64,000 nucleotides of DNA from DATBGO01 sp963785765 (GTDB lineage: Bacteria; Actinomycetota; Actinomycetes; Streptosporangiales; Streptosporangiaceae): contig CAWAWM010000003.1 in assembly GCA_963785765.1 (NCBI GenBank), forward strand, positions 973,742 to 1,037,741, in the 5' to 3' direction. The notes under the pieces were generated by a model. The model was not told where the DNA came from, did not search any database, and saw only the letters and a program-made list of their open reading frames with translations. Each line of letters starts with the position of its first letter. Within the stretch, counting starts at the first letter, position 1. The position numbers and the translations under genes were made by a program. Below are positions 9,132 through 17,841 of this stretch, piece after piece.

Positions 9132-9498
9132 TGGTCCTCCCTCACCAGAAACGTGGGCAGGCCTACGGCCCTGCGGGGTAACTTCGCGCAGCCCGAGATA
9201 AGAATAAACGCTCGGTTCGCACCCCATCCGAAGCCGACTCGGCGCGTTCGCCAATCCCGAAGAACGCCTCCGGCGCCGGAACTCCGCCACCGACGATGTC
9301 AGCTGGCTACGGCCACATCGGCCCCGCCGAGCGCAGCCGGCTCAGCTACCTCAGCGAGGGCGGAGCTGATCCTGGTACCACCGGCCGCGGCGCCCGAGGG
9401 GGTCAGGTTCCTGCTGGGCACCGACGGTCTTGACCGAACGCGCCCCCGTCCGATCGCGGGATACCTGGCCCAGCCATCCGCAGGGTCGCGTGGGTCTG

Positions 9499-10785
9499 CT
9501 ACCCAGGCCTGCCCGGATCGCCGGGCCATGACCTGGCCGCACCATACCTGCCGCGCACGGCCAGGTAACGGGCAAGGTGATCGATCACCGCGCGCGCGTC
9601 GTCCTCGATGCCGGAGATGAACGTGGACTTGCGCCGCCGCAGCACGGGCAGCCCCAGGGCATACAGCCCCGGGCTGTCGACCACACCGCCCTCGTGATTC
9701 AGCTGACCCTTTGCGTCGACTACCGGCACGTCGAGCCACCCGTAGTCGGGCCGGAAACCCGTCGCCCACACGATCGTGCGAATCTCGCCACTTCGGAGGT
9801 CAAGCTGCAGCCGCGCCGACTCGGGCACGCGTGTCGCCGCCAAGCGCTCGGGAGGGCCGAACTCAGCGTCAAATCCTGAAGTCTTGGCCCACTCGTCGAA
9901 CGTATCCAGCAGGCGCCCCATCTTGAGGTCCGCGAGCGAGAACATGTTGCGCAGGCCACCGGACAACAGCGCGCGGCCGTCACGTACGGCCGCCCAGCGA
10001 CCCACCAGCTCAACGCCCATCGAGGCGAGTGCGTTGAGATCCAGCGTCGTCCGCTCCGGGGTTCCGACGAGTTGGGGCGACGGCAGCCGCCTGGCCCGGG
10101 TGAGATCCTCAACCTCGTCGTACCGCTCGTCCCATACGCCGGACGCGTCCATCCACCACAGCACATCGCGGCCGCGGTACGTGCGCGGCAACCGCACGTG
10201 CTCCCCCACCGAGAGGGTCACCGGCCGCCCCGACCGCCTCAGCTCGGCGGCCAGCTGCACGCCGGTCGCCGAGGCTCCCACGACCAGCACGCCGCCGTCG
10301 GACAGCTGGGCGGGAGCACGGTAGCCGAATGGCGTCAGTTGCTCGACCGACGCCGGCACCGCATCGCTGAACGCCGGCACCGCTGGCCGATTGCAGGCGC
10401 CGCTGGCGATGACCACGGTCTGGGAGTGAATCGCACCATGGCTTGTCGCCACGCGGTACCCATCGTCGGCCTGTCGCACCGACGTGACGTTCACGCCAGT
10501 CCGGACGGGAGCACCCGAAACCTTGGCGAAGTGCTCGATGAACTCGGTCACTTCGCCGACCGTCATATAGCCGTCTGGATCCGGGCCTTCATAGCGAAGG
10601 CCGGGCAGACGGCTCTGCCAGTTGGGAGTGAGCAGCCGCAGGGAGTCCCAGCGTTCGCGCCGCCAGGAGTTGGCTACCTCGCCGCGTTCAAGAACGACGT
10701 GGTCGATCGACCGGTCGCTGAGGAAGTAACTCGCGGCGAGGCCCGCGTGGCCCCCGCCAATGACGACCGTAGTGGTGCGCTCGAT
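9499..10785 (-). CDS. FAD/NAD(P)-dependent oxidoreductase (flavin monooxygenase-like), start codon missing
   Basis: Flavoprotein with two dinucleotide-binding folds. The FAD motif VVIGGGHAGLAASYFL is encoded around 10700-10760 and the NAD(P) motif VLVVGASATGVQLAAEL lies ~145 residues later. ATGFRPDYGWL and the C-terminal GLYALGLPVLRRR are also typical. The first ATG in frame (10566) would delete the FAD motif, so it cannot be the true start. Between there and the osmC-like gene no ATG, GTG or TTG occurs in frame. The best-placed codon is ATC at 10785-10783, 7 bases after GAGGGG, which gives ~428 residues as expected for the family. Either the gene uses AUC or an ATG was mutated. The substrate is unknown. 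Confidence 0.75.
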   Translation of the reverse strand: MERTTTVVIGGGHAGLAASYFLSDRSIDHVVLERGEVANSWRRERWDSLRLLTPNWQSRLPGLRYEGPDPDGYMTVGEVTEFIEHFAKVSGAPVRTGVNVTSVRQADDGYRVATSHGAIHSQTVVIASGACNRPAVPAFSDAVPASVEQLTPFGYRAPAQLSDGGVLVVGASATGVQLAAELRRSGRPVTLSVGEHVRLPRTYRGRDVLWWMDASGVWDERYDEVEDLTRARRLPSPQLVGTPERTTLDLNALASMGVELVGRWAAVRDGRALLSGGLRNMFSLADLKMGRLLDTFDEWAKTSGFDAEFGPPERLAATRVPESARLQLDLRSGEIRTIVWATGFRPDYGWLDVPVVDAKGQLNHEGGVVDSPGLYALGLPVLRRRKSTFISGIEDDARAVIDHLARYLAVRGRYGAARSWPGDPGRPG

Positions 10786-10800
10786 GGTGCGGCCCCTCAG

Positions 10801-10895
10801 TGCTTTCCGGAGCGCGCGCGTCGGGCCAGCCGCCGCGCGGCCGCTCAGTGCTTTCCGGAGCGCGCGCGTCGGCCAGCCGCCGCGCGGCCGCTCAG
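10801..10895. repeat. 48-base tandem duplication between two genes
   Basis: A 48-base unit at 10801-10848 is followed directly by a 47-base copy at 10849-10895 that differs by loss of one G in a GGG run. The second copy contains the stop codon of the osmC-like gene (10892-10894). The block separates that gene from the expected start of the flavoprotein gene. Each copy carries a GCGCGCGCG stretch. Confidence 0.95.
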
Positions 10896-11440
10896 GCGAC
10901 TTCGACGGTGACGTTCGTAGGATTCGTGAGAGCGTCGAACACGGCGGAGCGCTTCTGGGACTGGGCGACCAGCGCCTCGATCTCCTGCCTGGACGCGTCC
11001 GCGTCGATGGTGAACGTCACCTTGATGTCGTTGAAGCCGTTGCGGACGTCACTGTCGGCGCCGAGGATCCCGCGGATGTCGTGCCCGCCCTCGACTGTGG
11101 ACTCGACCGACCGGAGCTGGATGCCGCGGTTCTCCGCGACGGACGCGATACCGCCCGTCAGGCAGCTCGCCAGGCCGACGAGGAGATACTCGATCGGCGT
11201 GATGCCGCCGTCCTCCGCCGCGAAGACCTCGGGGTGGTCGGCTTCGAATGTCCACTCTTCCTTGTGGTTCTGCTCCTGCCCCAGGCCGAAGAAGCTCTGG
11301 ACCTTGATCGTGCTGTGGACGCCGCTCTGCCACTTGGCGGACGCGCGCCAGGTGAACTGAGCGGCCTCAGGCGCGCCCTTGAGCACCTCGCGCGCGTCGA
11401 GCAGTGCCTGAACGTTGACTCCGTTGGTGACTGTGGTCAT
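10892..11440 (-). CDS. OsmC family protein
   Basis: Member of the OsmC/Ohr family of thiol peroxidases that detoxify organic hydroperoxides, 182 residues. Family features seen are the central helix LLVGLASCLTGG with Cys93, the preceding GGITPIEYLL, and the C-terminal strand FTIDADASRQEIEALVAQSQ. Only this one conserved cysteine is obvious; classical OsmC/Ohr enzymes use two, so this belongs to the wider OsmC-like group whose substrates are less clear. The start ATG follows GGGGG by 8 bases. It is divergent from metX and lies upstream of the flavoprotein gene on the same strand, suggesting an operon with a redox theme. Confidence 0.85.
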   Translation of the reverse strand: MTTVTNGVNVQALLDAREVLKGAPEAAQFTWRASAKWQSGVHSTIKVQSFFGLGQEQNHKEEWTFEADHPEVFAAEDGGITPIEYLLVGLASCLTGGIASVAENRGIQLRSVESTVEGGHDIRGILGADSDVRNGFNDIKVTFTIDADASRQEIEALVAQSQKRSAVFDALTNPTNVTVEVA

Positions 11441-11511
11441 GTCGCGTTACCCCCTAGTTCCTTACTACATTCCCTATTTCGATGGTTGACAATACACTGG
11501 ATGGGCCGGGC

Positions 11512-11517
11512 TACCAT
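11512..11517 (+). promoter_or_regulatory. -10 box of a leaderless metX promoter
   Basis: TACCAT matches TANNNT and ends 7 bases before the ATG at 11525, the spacing of a leaderless transcript. A TTGACA lies upstream at 11486-11491, but its 20-base spacing is wider than usual. No ribosome site precedes the ATG, which supports the leaderless reading. Confidence 0.5.
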
Positions 11518-11524
11518 AGCCCCC

Positions 11525-12754
11525 ATGGCGGAGCCAGCCTCAACGCCCGCGGCCGGCTGAGTCGGCACGGTCGAAACACAGTACCTTGACCTGCCGGAGC
11601 CGGTACAGCTTGACTGCGGGCGGGACCTGCACCCGGTTCGGGTAGCGTACGAGACTTACGGTGCGCTCTCACCCCGGCGCGACAACGTCATCCTGGTGTG
11701 CCATGCGCTCAGCGGCGACGCCCACGCGGCGGGCTTCGCGAAGACGCCGCCCGAGGAGAGCACGCGCGACGGGTTCGGGGCCGAGGATCGCGACGGCCTG
11801 GCCCGCAGGGGACTCGGCTGGTGGGACGGGATGATTGGCCCCGGTAAGGCGTTCGACACTGAGCGCTTCTTCGTCGTCTCCACGAACCTGCTCGGCGGCT
11901 GCCGCGGGACGACCGGGCCATCGTCGATCGACCCGGCGACAGGCAAGCCGTACGGGCCTGACTTCCCGGTGATCACCGTCGCGGACATGGTACGGACCGA
12001 GCGCGCGCTCCTGAACGCACTCGGTATCGAGCGCCTGGCGGCCGTAGCCGGCGGCTCGCTCGGCGGGATGCAGGCCTTCGAGTGGGCGATCCTGTTTCCT
12101 GATCAGGTCGATGCCGTCGTGGCGATCGCCAGCACGCACGCCCTTCACCCGCAGGGCGTGGCCTGGAACGCGATCGCGCGTGCCGCGATCATGCGCGACC
12201 CGGCCTGGCAAGGCGGCCATTATTACGGCACGGGCGCCGCGCCGGATGCCGGCCTGGGTGTGGCGCGGATGGTCGGCCACGTCACGTACCTGTCCGCACC
12301 GGCGCTGAACGACAAGTTCGGCCGGCGACTGCAGTTCGCCGACGACATCCGTTACACGATCATCGAACCGGAGTTCGAGGTCGAGAGCTACCTGCGGCAC
12401 CAGGCGGACTCGTTCGTCAGGCGCTTCGACGCCAACACCTACCTCTACACGTCGCGCGCGCTGACGTATTTCGATCTCGCGCGCCAGTACGGCCGCGGAT
12501 CGCTCGCCCGCGCGCTCGAAGACGTGTCGGCGCGCTCGCTGCTGATCGCGTTCAGTTCCGACTGGCTGTACCCGCCGACTGCATCGGCGGAGGTCGAGGG
12601 GGCACTTCGAGCGGCCGGTAAGCCGGTCGAGTTCCATGTGATCGAGGCGCCGTACGGCCACGACTGCTTCCTGCTGGAGGAAGCCCGCCAAACGCCCATA
12701 ATCCGTCAGTTCCTGGGCCAGCACAACCTGGCCGAAGGCGGGGCGGGCGGATGA
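11525..12754 (+). CDS. metX: homoserine O-acetyltransferase, in-frame TGA at codon 12
   Basis: MetX acetylates homoserine with acetyl-CoA, the first committed step of the methionine route that continues with MetY next door. The alpha/beta-hydrolase triad is visible: serine in GGSLGGMQAFEW, aspartate in SSDWLYPP and histidine in YGHDCFLL. The frame starts at the leaderless ATG 11525, reads 11 residues (MAEPASTPAAG), meets TGA at 11558-11560 and then continues without a break through conserved N-terminal sequence (LDCGRDLHPVRVAYETYG). The next start after the TGA, GTG 11696, would remove the first beta strands. So this is a nonsense mutation, a base error or a recoded UGA; otherwise the gene looks intact. 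Confidence 0.85.
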
Positions 12755-12809
12755 CGCCAGGTGGTGGCGGGCGGGCGAAACTAGTGGCGAGCGGGAGAAA
12801 GGAGCATTC

Positions 12810-14147
12810 ATGACCGACAAGCTCTCCCGTGTCGAAGAAGCCCGCGCGTTCGGATTCGAGACCCGGCAGCTGCATGCCGGGCAACGGCCCGACCCGAACA
12901 CGGGCGCGCGCGCGGTACCGATCTTCCAGACGGCCAGCTACGTCTTCGAGGACCCGGAATCCGCGGCAGCGTACTTCAACCTGCAGGAGTACGGGAACAC
13001 GTACTCGCGCATCATGAACCCGACCGTCGCGGTGTTCGAGGAGCGGGTGGCGAACCTCGAGGGCGGCTGTGGCGCGGTGGCGTTCGCCAGCGGGATCGCC
13101 GCGCAGGCGGGCGCGCTGTTCACGCTGCTGCAGCCGGGCGACCACGTCGTCGCATCCTCGGCGCTCTACGGCGGGACGGTGAACCAGTTCAAGCACCTGC
13201 TGCGCAAGATGAGCGTAGAGCTGACGTGGGTCGATCCCGACGACCTGGGCGCGTGGCGGAAGGCGGTCCGCGCCAACACGAAGGCGTTCTTCGGCGAGAC
13301 GATCGGCAACCCGGCCGGGAACGTGCTGGACATCGAGGCGGTGGCAGCCATCGCGCACTCCTGCGAGCTGCCGCTGATCGTGGACAACACGTTCGCGACG
13401 CCGTACCTGTGCCGCCCGATCGAGTGGGGCGCCGACATCGTGATCCATTCGGCGACCAAGTTCATCGGCGGGCACGGCACGAGCATCGGCGGCGTCGTCG
13501 TCGAGGCTGGCACGTTCAACTGGTCCAACGGCAGGTTTCCGGTGGTCGCGGATCCGTCGCCGGCTTACCACGGCCTGCAATTCCACGAGACGTTCGGGAC
13601 GTACGGGTATCTGATGAAGCTCCGGGCCGAGACGCTGCGCGATCTCGGCGGGACGCTCGCTCCGCTCAACGCGTTCCTGTTCCTGCAGGGGCTCGAGACG
13701 CTGTCGCTGCGGATGGAGCGCCACGTCGACAACGCGCGGGCGGTCGCGGCGTTCCTGCAGGCGCACGAACTGGCCTCGAATGTGACCTACCCCGGCCTGC
13801 CGGGGAGCAGGTACCGGGCGCTCGTGGAGAAGTACCTGCCGCGCGGCGCCGGTGCGGTGTTCTCGTTCGACTGTGCCGGCGGCCGGGCTGGGGGGCAGGA
13901 CTTCATCCGCGGCGTGACGCTCTGGTCCCACCTGGCAAACGTCGGCGACGCGAAGAGCCTGATCATCCACCCCGCCAGCACGACCCACCGCCAGCTGAGC
14001 GACGACGAGCTGCGGGCGGCTGGCGTCGGGCCTGGGACGGTGCGGCTGTCGGTCGGCACCGAGTCCGTCGAGGATCTATTGTGGGATCTCGAGCAGGGCT
14101 TCGCGCGCGTCGCTGCGACCGCGGGACAGAAAGTAGCGACGGCATGA
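12810..14147 (+). CDS. metY: O-acetylhomoserine sulfhydrylase / aminocarboxypropyltransferase
   Basis: PLP enzyme that makes homocysteine from O-acetylhomoserine and sulfide. It is 445 residues with the Cys/Met metabolism fold: TRQLHAGQRPDP at the N-terminus, YGNTYSRIMNPT, the PLP-phosphate region AFASGIAAQAGAL, and the Schiff-base lysine K217 in SATKFIGGHG. These signatures and the ~430-445 residue length separate it from the shorter cystathionine gamma-synthases. AAAGGAG precedes the ATG by 6 bases. It lies 55 bases after metX and overlaps the next gene by ATGA, forming one operon for direct sulfhydrylation. Confidence 0.95.
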   Translation: MTDKLSRVEEARAFGFETRQLHAGQRPDPNTGARAVPIFQTASYVFEDPESAAAYFNLQEYGNTYSRIMNPTVAVFEERVANLEGGCGAVAFASGIAAQAGALFTLLQPGDHVVASSALYGGTVNQFKHLLRKMSVELTWVDPDDLGAWRKAVRANTKAFFGETIGNPAGNVLDIEAVAAIAHSCELPLIVDNTFATPYLCRPIEWGADIVIHSATKFIGGHGTSIGGVVVEAGTFNWSNGRFPVVADPSPAYHGLQFHETFGTYGYLMKLRAETLRDLGGTLAPLNAFLFLQGLETLSLRMERHVDNARAVAAFLQAHELASNVTYPGLPGSRYRALVEKYLPRGAGAVFSFDCAGGRAGGQDFIRGVTLWSHLANVGDAKSLIIHPASTTHRQLSDDELRAAGVGPGTVRLSVGTESVEDLLWDLEQGFARVAATAGQKVATA

Positions 14148-14626
14148 CCGATCTCGCGCGATACCAGGACCCGCTGACGATCCAGCGCGTACTCCACACC
14201 GCCCAGACGATCGCGATCGTGGGCCTGTCGGACAACGAGCTGCGGGCCAGCTACTTCGTTGGCTACTACCTCAAGCGGCACGGCTACCGCGTGATCCCGG
14301 TGAATCCTCGCGGGACCGAGATCCTCGGGGAGACGTGCTACGCGAGCCTGCTGGACATACCCGTGCCGGTGGACGTGGTGAACGTCTTCCGCGCACCGGA
14401 TGCATTGCCGGGGATCGCGAGGGATGCGGTGGCGATCCACGCCGGCGCCCTCTGGTGCCAGTTCGGCGTGATCAACGCCGACGGGGCGCAGATCGCCGAG
14501 GACGGTGGCGTAACGGTGATCATGGATCGCTGCCTCAAGGTTGAGCACGCGCGCTACGTGGGCCGGATGCACTGGCTTGGCTTCAACACGCAGCGCATCA
14601 CATCCGTCCGCGCCGGGCTCCAGTAG
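14144..14626 (+). CDS. CoA-binding protein (YccU-like Rossmann protein)
   Basis: Small single-domain Rossmann protein of 160 residues in the CoA_binding family. Typical elements are TIAIVGLSDNELRAS near the N-terminus, YLKRHGYRVIPVNPRG, and WCQFGVINADGAQIAEDGGVTVIMDRCLKVEH. Its catalytic role is unknown. The start ATG overlaps the metY stop, so it is translationally coupled. Members of this family are often found next to metX/metY in actinobacteria, which suggests a role linked to acetyl-CoA or sulfur transfer; that link is inference from context. Confidence 0.85.
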   Translation: MTDLARYQDPLTIQRVLHTAQTIAIVGLSDNELRASYFVGYYLKRHGYRVIPVNPRGTEILGETCYASLLDIPVPVDVVNVFRAPDALPGIARDAVAIHAGALWCQFGVINADGAQIAEDGGVTVIMDRCLKVEHARYVGRMHWLGFNTQRITSVRAGLQ

Positions 14627-14703
14627 CGACAGGACAGCCGCGCACAACCGCATCAGTGCAGGTAGAGGCGCCGTCGTCACCGCACTGACCAGGAGGGCAG
14701 GCC

Positions 14704-15264
14704 ATGACCACTCTCGCCAACCGGCGAGCTACCGCGCTACTCGTCATCGATGTCCAGAACCGCGCCGTGGCCGGGAGTTACCAGCGCGATGCGGTCGTGG
14801 CGAACATCGGCAGCCTGGTCGAGAAGGCGCGGCGGGAACGTGTCCCGGTGATCTGGATCCAGCATTCCGACGAGGATCTGACGAGGGGAAGCGGCGACTG
14901 GCAGATCGTCCCCGAGCTGAATCCGGATGGCTCAGAGCCGCTGGTCGAGAAGCACTATGGCGACTCCTTCGAGGACACCACCCTGGAGAATGTGCTGTCC
15001 GGGCTCGGCGTCGGGCGGCTGGTGGTCGTCGGCGCGCAAACCGACGCCTGCATCCGCTCGACCCTCCACGGCGCCTTCGCCAGGGGCTATGACGCGACAT
15101 TGGTCAGCGACGCACACACCACCGAGGACCAGACCGAGTGGGGGGCGCCCCCGGCGGATCAGGTTATCGCGCACACGAACCTGTACTGGACCTATCAGAC
15201 GGCGCCGGGGCGGACGGCCGGGACGGTCGAGACCAAGGACGTCGATTTCGCCGGCGCGTCCTAG
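14704..15264 (+). CDS. isochorismatase family cysteine hydrolase
   Basis: Cytosolic amidohydrolase of the isochorismatase-like fold, 186 residues. The catalytic triad is complete: Asp16 in LLVIDVQNR, Lys83 in LVEKHYGDSF and Cys116 in GAQTDACIRST. The non-proline cis-peptide region lies just before the cysteine as expected. A strong AGGAGG precedes the ATG. Enzymes of this group act on nicotinamide, carbamoyl compounds or related amides; the substrate cannot be read from sequence. It follows the metX operon by 77 bases on the same strand but probably has its own promoter. Confidence 0.88.
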   Translation: MTTLANRRATALLVIDVQNRAVAGSYQRDAVVANIGSLVEKARRERVPVIWIQHSDEDLTRGSGDWQIVPELNPDGSEPLVEKHYGDSFEDTTLENVLSGLGVGRLVVVGAQTDACIRSTLHGAFARGYDATLVSDAHTTEDQTEWGAPPADQVIAHTNLYWTYQTAPGRTAGTVETKDVDFAGAS

Positions 15265-15595
15265 CGCCTGCAGGGGCCGGAAGGCTGAGGTCTACGGGGT
15301 TGTGGTTGGAGGGTGAGCCCGGTCTGGGCAAGGAAACCCTCGATAAGGGCTGGCGGTACTGGATACTTTTGAGCCGGTTCCTCACGCCTGGCCCGCCCAG
15401 CAGCGGTCAGGCCACCACCATCTGGATACCTCATGATCCCGGCATAGACCCGCCACCCAGCGCGATCACGCAGGCGCGCCGTAAACGATCAACCAGACAG
15501 ACCCCGGCTATTCAATCCCTGTACCCGCTGAGATGGGCTCCGTGATCGTGTTCCAGGCGCACACCAGGAATGGCATGTGCAGGGCGCTTCTGACA
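15265..15595. other. non-coding stretch with no assigned gene
   Basis: About 330 bases after the isochorismatase gene. I find no open frame with actinomycete codon bias, no structured RNA and no insertion-sequence end. Confidence 0.5.
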
Positions 15596-15940
15596 TTAGC
15601 TACCAGGAACCGCTAAGTGCACCGGGCATGCCGCGTTGTAGTACTTCAAGGTCAGCTTTCCCTGGGCATACGCCCACGAGCAGGTACAGCAATTAGGTAC
15701 CCGCTCAGAAGTTATGACCTCGGCAGGCACACCGCTACGCCGCTCGGCGCGACCCGGCTGGTACGGCAGTGGCTGCCCGACGAGGGCGAGGACAGTCCCC
15801 TCGGTCCTTGCTTCCTGGACAGCTCCGTCAGCTAGCGCCAGCCACTCCCGTGGCCTGGCATCTGAAGAGGACTGGGCTGGCGCGTGTCGTTTGACGCGCA
15901 CCCTGGCTCCGGGGAGCTTGTCACTCGCCCGGCTGTCCAC
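15596..15940 (-). CDS. possible small Cys-rich protein
   Basis: A 114-residue frame with weak coding character overall. Its C-terminal third looks protein-like: NCCTCSWAYAQGKL...YYNAACPVHL, a C-C-x-C ... C-x-x-H pattern that could bind zinc. The N-terminal two thirds is Arg/Ala-rich and may not be real, so the gene may start later. I do not recognise a family. It lies alone in an 890-base gap; treat it as tentative. Confidence 0.3.
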   Translation of the reverse strand: MDSRASDKLPGARVRVKRHAPAQSSSDARPREWLALADGAVQEARTEGTVLALVGQPLPYQPGRAERRSGVPAEVITSERVPNCCTCSWAYAQGKLTLKYYNAACPVHLAVPGS

Positions 15941-16152
15941 GTCATTCAGGATATCCGCTGAGCGGCGGAGTGCCTCTCTCGTGACCGGTGACGGCCAGCG
16001 GCTCCTGAGGCCTGATAAGTCGCAGGTACTCCGGCTTGCAGATCCGCCCGGTCAGGGCAAGCTCAGGGACCTTGTCGCAGCGGCTGCCTGCGGCATGCCA
16101 ACCGCTCCGGCGCGCGAAGCGTCAAGCAACCAGCACCCACCTGGAGGACCAG

Positions 16153-16536
16153 ATGAAACACAGCGTGATCGCCATGTCCGCCCTCGCCGCTGGGGCGGCG
16201 GGTGTCACCGTTGCCCTGGCCGCACCTGCGCTGGCGGGCCCGGCCGCACCGGCGGCATTGAAGTCCTGTACGGCAACTGTGAGCAACAGCCGCCCGGCTG
16301 ACTACACCACCACCGATGTGAAGGTCCGCACCGCGGCCGGCGCCGAGGTGTTCACGGTGGCTCACTATAAGACCGTCAACCGTGCCTACTTCCGCGTCGC
16401 AAACTCTGGAGGCCGCGCCACGGCCGACTACTACGTGAGCGGCGCGACGCCCGGTTACCGGGTTGTCGTACGCGTCACGGTTGTCCGCGGGCATCAGGCA
16501 AATAGCTGCTCTACATCGTTCACTCCCAGGAGCTGA
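16153..16536 (+). CDS. small secreted hypothetical protein
   Basis: Exported protein of 127 residues. The ATG at 16153 is preceded by GGAGG with a 5-base gap. The signal peptide (MKHSVIAMSALAAGAAGVTV then AAPALAGPAA) is clear, leaving about 95 residues in the mature form. That part has two cysteines, one near each end (LKSCTATVSN and ANSCSTSF), and alternates polar and hydrophobic residues in beta-strand fashion, suggesting an immunoglobulin-like sandwich closed by a disulfide. The function is unknown. No partner gene is adjacent on the same strand. Confidence 0.7.
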   Translation: MKHSVIAMSALAAGAAGVTVALAAPALAGPAAPAALKSCTATVSNSRPADYTTTDVKVRTAAGAEVFTVAHYKTVNRAYFRVANSGGRATADYYVSGATPGYRVVVRVTVVRGHQANSCSTSFTPRS

Positions 16537-16562
16537 GGAATGATCACGAGTGGCCGGGTGCA

Positions 16563-16743
16563 TCAGCCGGGCGGGCGAGCGGGCGGGGGCGGGGGACCGC
16601 CGAGCCGGGCCACGATGCCATCGAGCAGGCTGTCGAGGCCGAACTCGAACCGCTCGTCCCTGGTCTCTGCCGCGTCCGGGTCGACTCCGTCGTCGATCAG
16701 CCGGACGAAGTGCGGGAACCGGCCGGACGCGACGAGCCGCTCC
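16563..16743 (-). pseudogene. C-terminal remnant of a TetR-type regulator
   Basis: Immediately after the hydrolase gene, a short minus-strand frame reads ERLVASGRFPHFVRLI...ERFEFGLDSLLDGIVARL, which resembles the end of the C-terminal ligand domain of TetR/AcrR regulators. There is no DNA-binding domain, and the frame runs out inside the hydrolase 3' end. I read it as what remains of a regulator after a deletion that joined it to the neighbouring gene. Confidence 0.5.
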
Positions 16744-17454
16744 TTACCGGTGACCGCCGCCGGTCGCCGCGGCTGCCGCATCCAGGCTGTCCGCGATGGC
16801 GTCGGCCACCTCCCTGGGGCGGGTCAGCGGCGCCAAATGGTCCATCGAATACCGCGCCACTGGCCAGCCGACGGCCTGGGCTTGGTCAGCGATCGCCGCA
16901 TAGGCCGCGCTCAGCTGCACGTACGCGGTGCCGACGCGACCGTCCCATACCGACGGCGGCATCGGCTCGGTCAGCAACTCCGCCGGCAAGCCGCGTAGCT
17001 CATCCCGAAACCGCTGCCGGACCGCCTGGTCGGGGAGCAGCTCGGCGAGCGCCGCCCGCGGAAACCAGCGGTCCCATGGCGGCAGGAAGCCGTTCTCGAC
17101 GGACGCGAGCAGGGCGGCGCGGCGATCCGGCGTCAGCGTCTCCAGCCAGGTACGCCCGTCATGAGGCAGCCGCGCGTCCAGGAAGACCGCGGTCGCGCGG
17201 TTCGCCCCGATCCTCGCCAGCGCACCGGGCAGCAACGGCCCCGCCCTGCTGTGCCCGACCACGGCCACCGCCTCGCCTCCGTCGGCCAGTTCGGCGATGA
17301 CCTGGAATAGCCGCTCGTAGAACGGTGGCCCCGAATCCAGGACCGGGCGCAGATCCGGTACCGCGACGGCGTACCCGAGCTCAGCCAGGCGGGCCGGCAC
17401 ACCGCCCCAGCTCGACCTTCCGAGCAGCGGGCTGTGTACGAGCAGAACCTGCAT
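16744..17454 (-). CDS. alpha/beta hydrolase
   Basis: Cytosolic alpha/beta hydrolase of 236 residues. The chain opens with MQVLLVHSPLLG (first strand and oxyanion region), has the nucleophile elbow GHSRAG with Ser69, and a late histidine in YSMDHLAPLTRP. A central aspartate candidate lies in FLDARLPHDGR. The C-terminal tail (AAAATGGGHR) is low-complexity and runs straight into the TetR-like remnant, so the last residues may be new sequence created by the deletion junction. The substrate is unknown. Confidence 0.8.
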   Translation of the reverse strand: MQVLLVHSPLLGRSSWGGVPARLAELGYAVAVPDLRPVLDSGPPFYERLFQVIAELADGGEAVAVVGHSRAGPLLPGALARIGANRATAVFLDARLPHDGRTWLETLTPDRRAALLASVENGFLPPWDRWFPRAALAELLPDQAVRQRFRDELRGLPAELLTEPMPPSVWDGRVGTAYVQLSAAYAAIADQAQAVGWPVARYSMDHLAPLTRPREVADAIADSLDAAAAATGGGHR

Positions 17455-17543
17455 GACCTGTCACCGTAGCCGCTTGGCGCGGGCCTGCAGGGCCGGCGGA
17501 CGCCGCCGCTGCAGCGCGCCCGGCGTGGCCTTGATTACCGGGG

Positions 17544-17562
17544 TTAGGTTAGCCTTAGCTCA
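17544..17562 (+). promoter_or_regulatory. iron box (IdeR/DmdR-type operator)
   Basis: The 19-base site beginning TTAGGTTAGCCTTAGC matches 17 of 19 positions of the DtxR-family operator TWAGGTWAGSCTWACCTWA. It lies just upstream of the Bfd gene and contains TANNNT hexamers (TAGGTT, TAGCCT) that could be -10 boxes. Binding of an iron-loaded repressor would control the Bfd gene. Confidence 0.7.
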
Positions 17563-17595
17563 GTAACCGGTATGCGAGAAGAACTGGCGAGGACC

Positions 17596-17781
17596 GTGTT
17601 TGCTTGTATCTGTCACGCCGTCACCGACGATGAGGTGGCCGTCGCGGTCGACATGGGGGCGGCGACCGTCGAGGCGGTCGGAACCGTGACCGGCGCCGGT
17701 ACCGGCTGCGGGAGCTGCCGGAGTCACCTCGAGGACCTGATCGTCGAGCGCGCCTGCCCGATGGTCAGGCAGCAGGCCTGA
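17596..17781 (+). CDS. bfd: bacterioferritin-associated ferredoxin (BFD-like [2Fe-2S] protein)
   Basis: Small [2Fe-2S] protein that donates electrons to release iron from bacterioferritin. The four ligands form the BFD pattern C-x-C near the start (ACICHAV) and C-x2-C further on (GCGSCRSHL). I chose the GTG at 17596, giving 61 residues beginning FACICHAVTDDEV, because family members start one or two residues before the first cysteine; an ATG at 17572 would add eight residues. The iron box just upstream and bacterioferritin 72 bases downstream fit an iron-release pair. Confidence 0.88.
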   Translation: MFACICHAVTDDEVAVAVDMGAATVEAVGTVTGAGTGCGSCRSHLEDLIVERACPMVRQQA

Positions 17782-17841
17782 CCGGAACACTTGCGGCCAT
17801 ATGTTCGCCATTCGGACCGTCGCCGGGGGCGGTGCTCCCGC

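Noticed and set aside
9200..9260. tRNA-like GGTTCGCACCCC sequence
   Set aside because: No matching acceptor or anticodon arm can be drawn around it.
9299..9769. 156-residue minus-strand frame after the flavoprotein gene
   Set aside because: It overlaps the 3' end of the flavoprotein gene in another frame and has Arg/Ala-rich shadow composition.
11441..11524. SAM riboswitch upstream of metX
   Set aside because: The region is only 84 bases, shared with the osmC-like promoter, and the metX start appears leaderless. I see no SAM-type helices.
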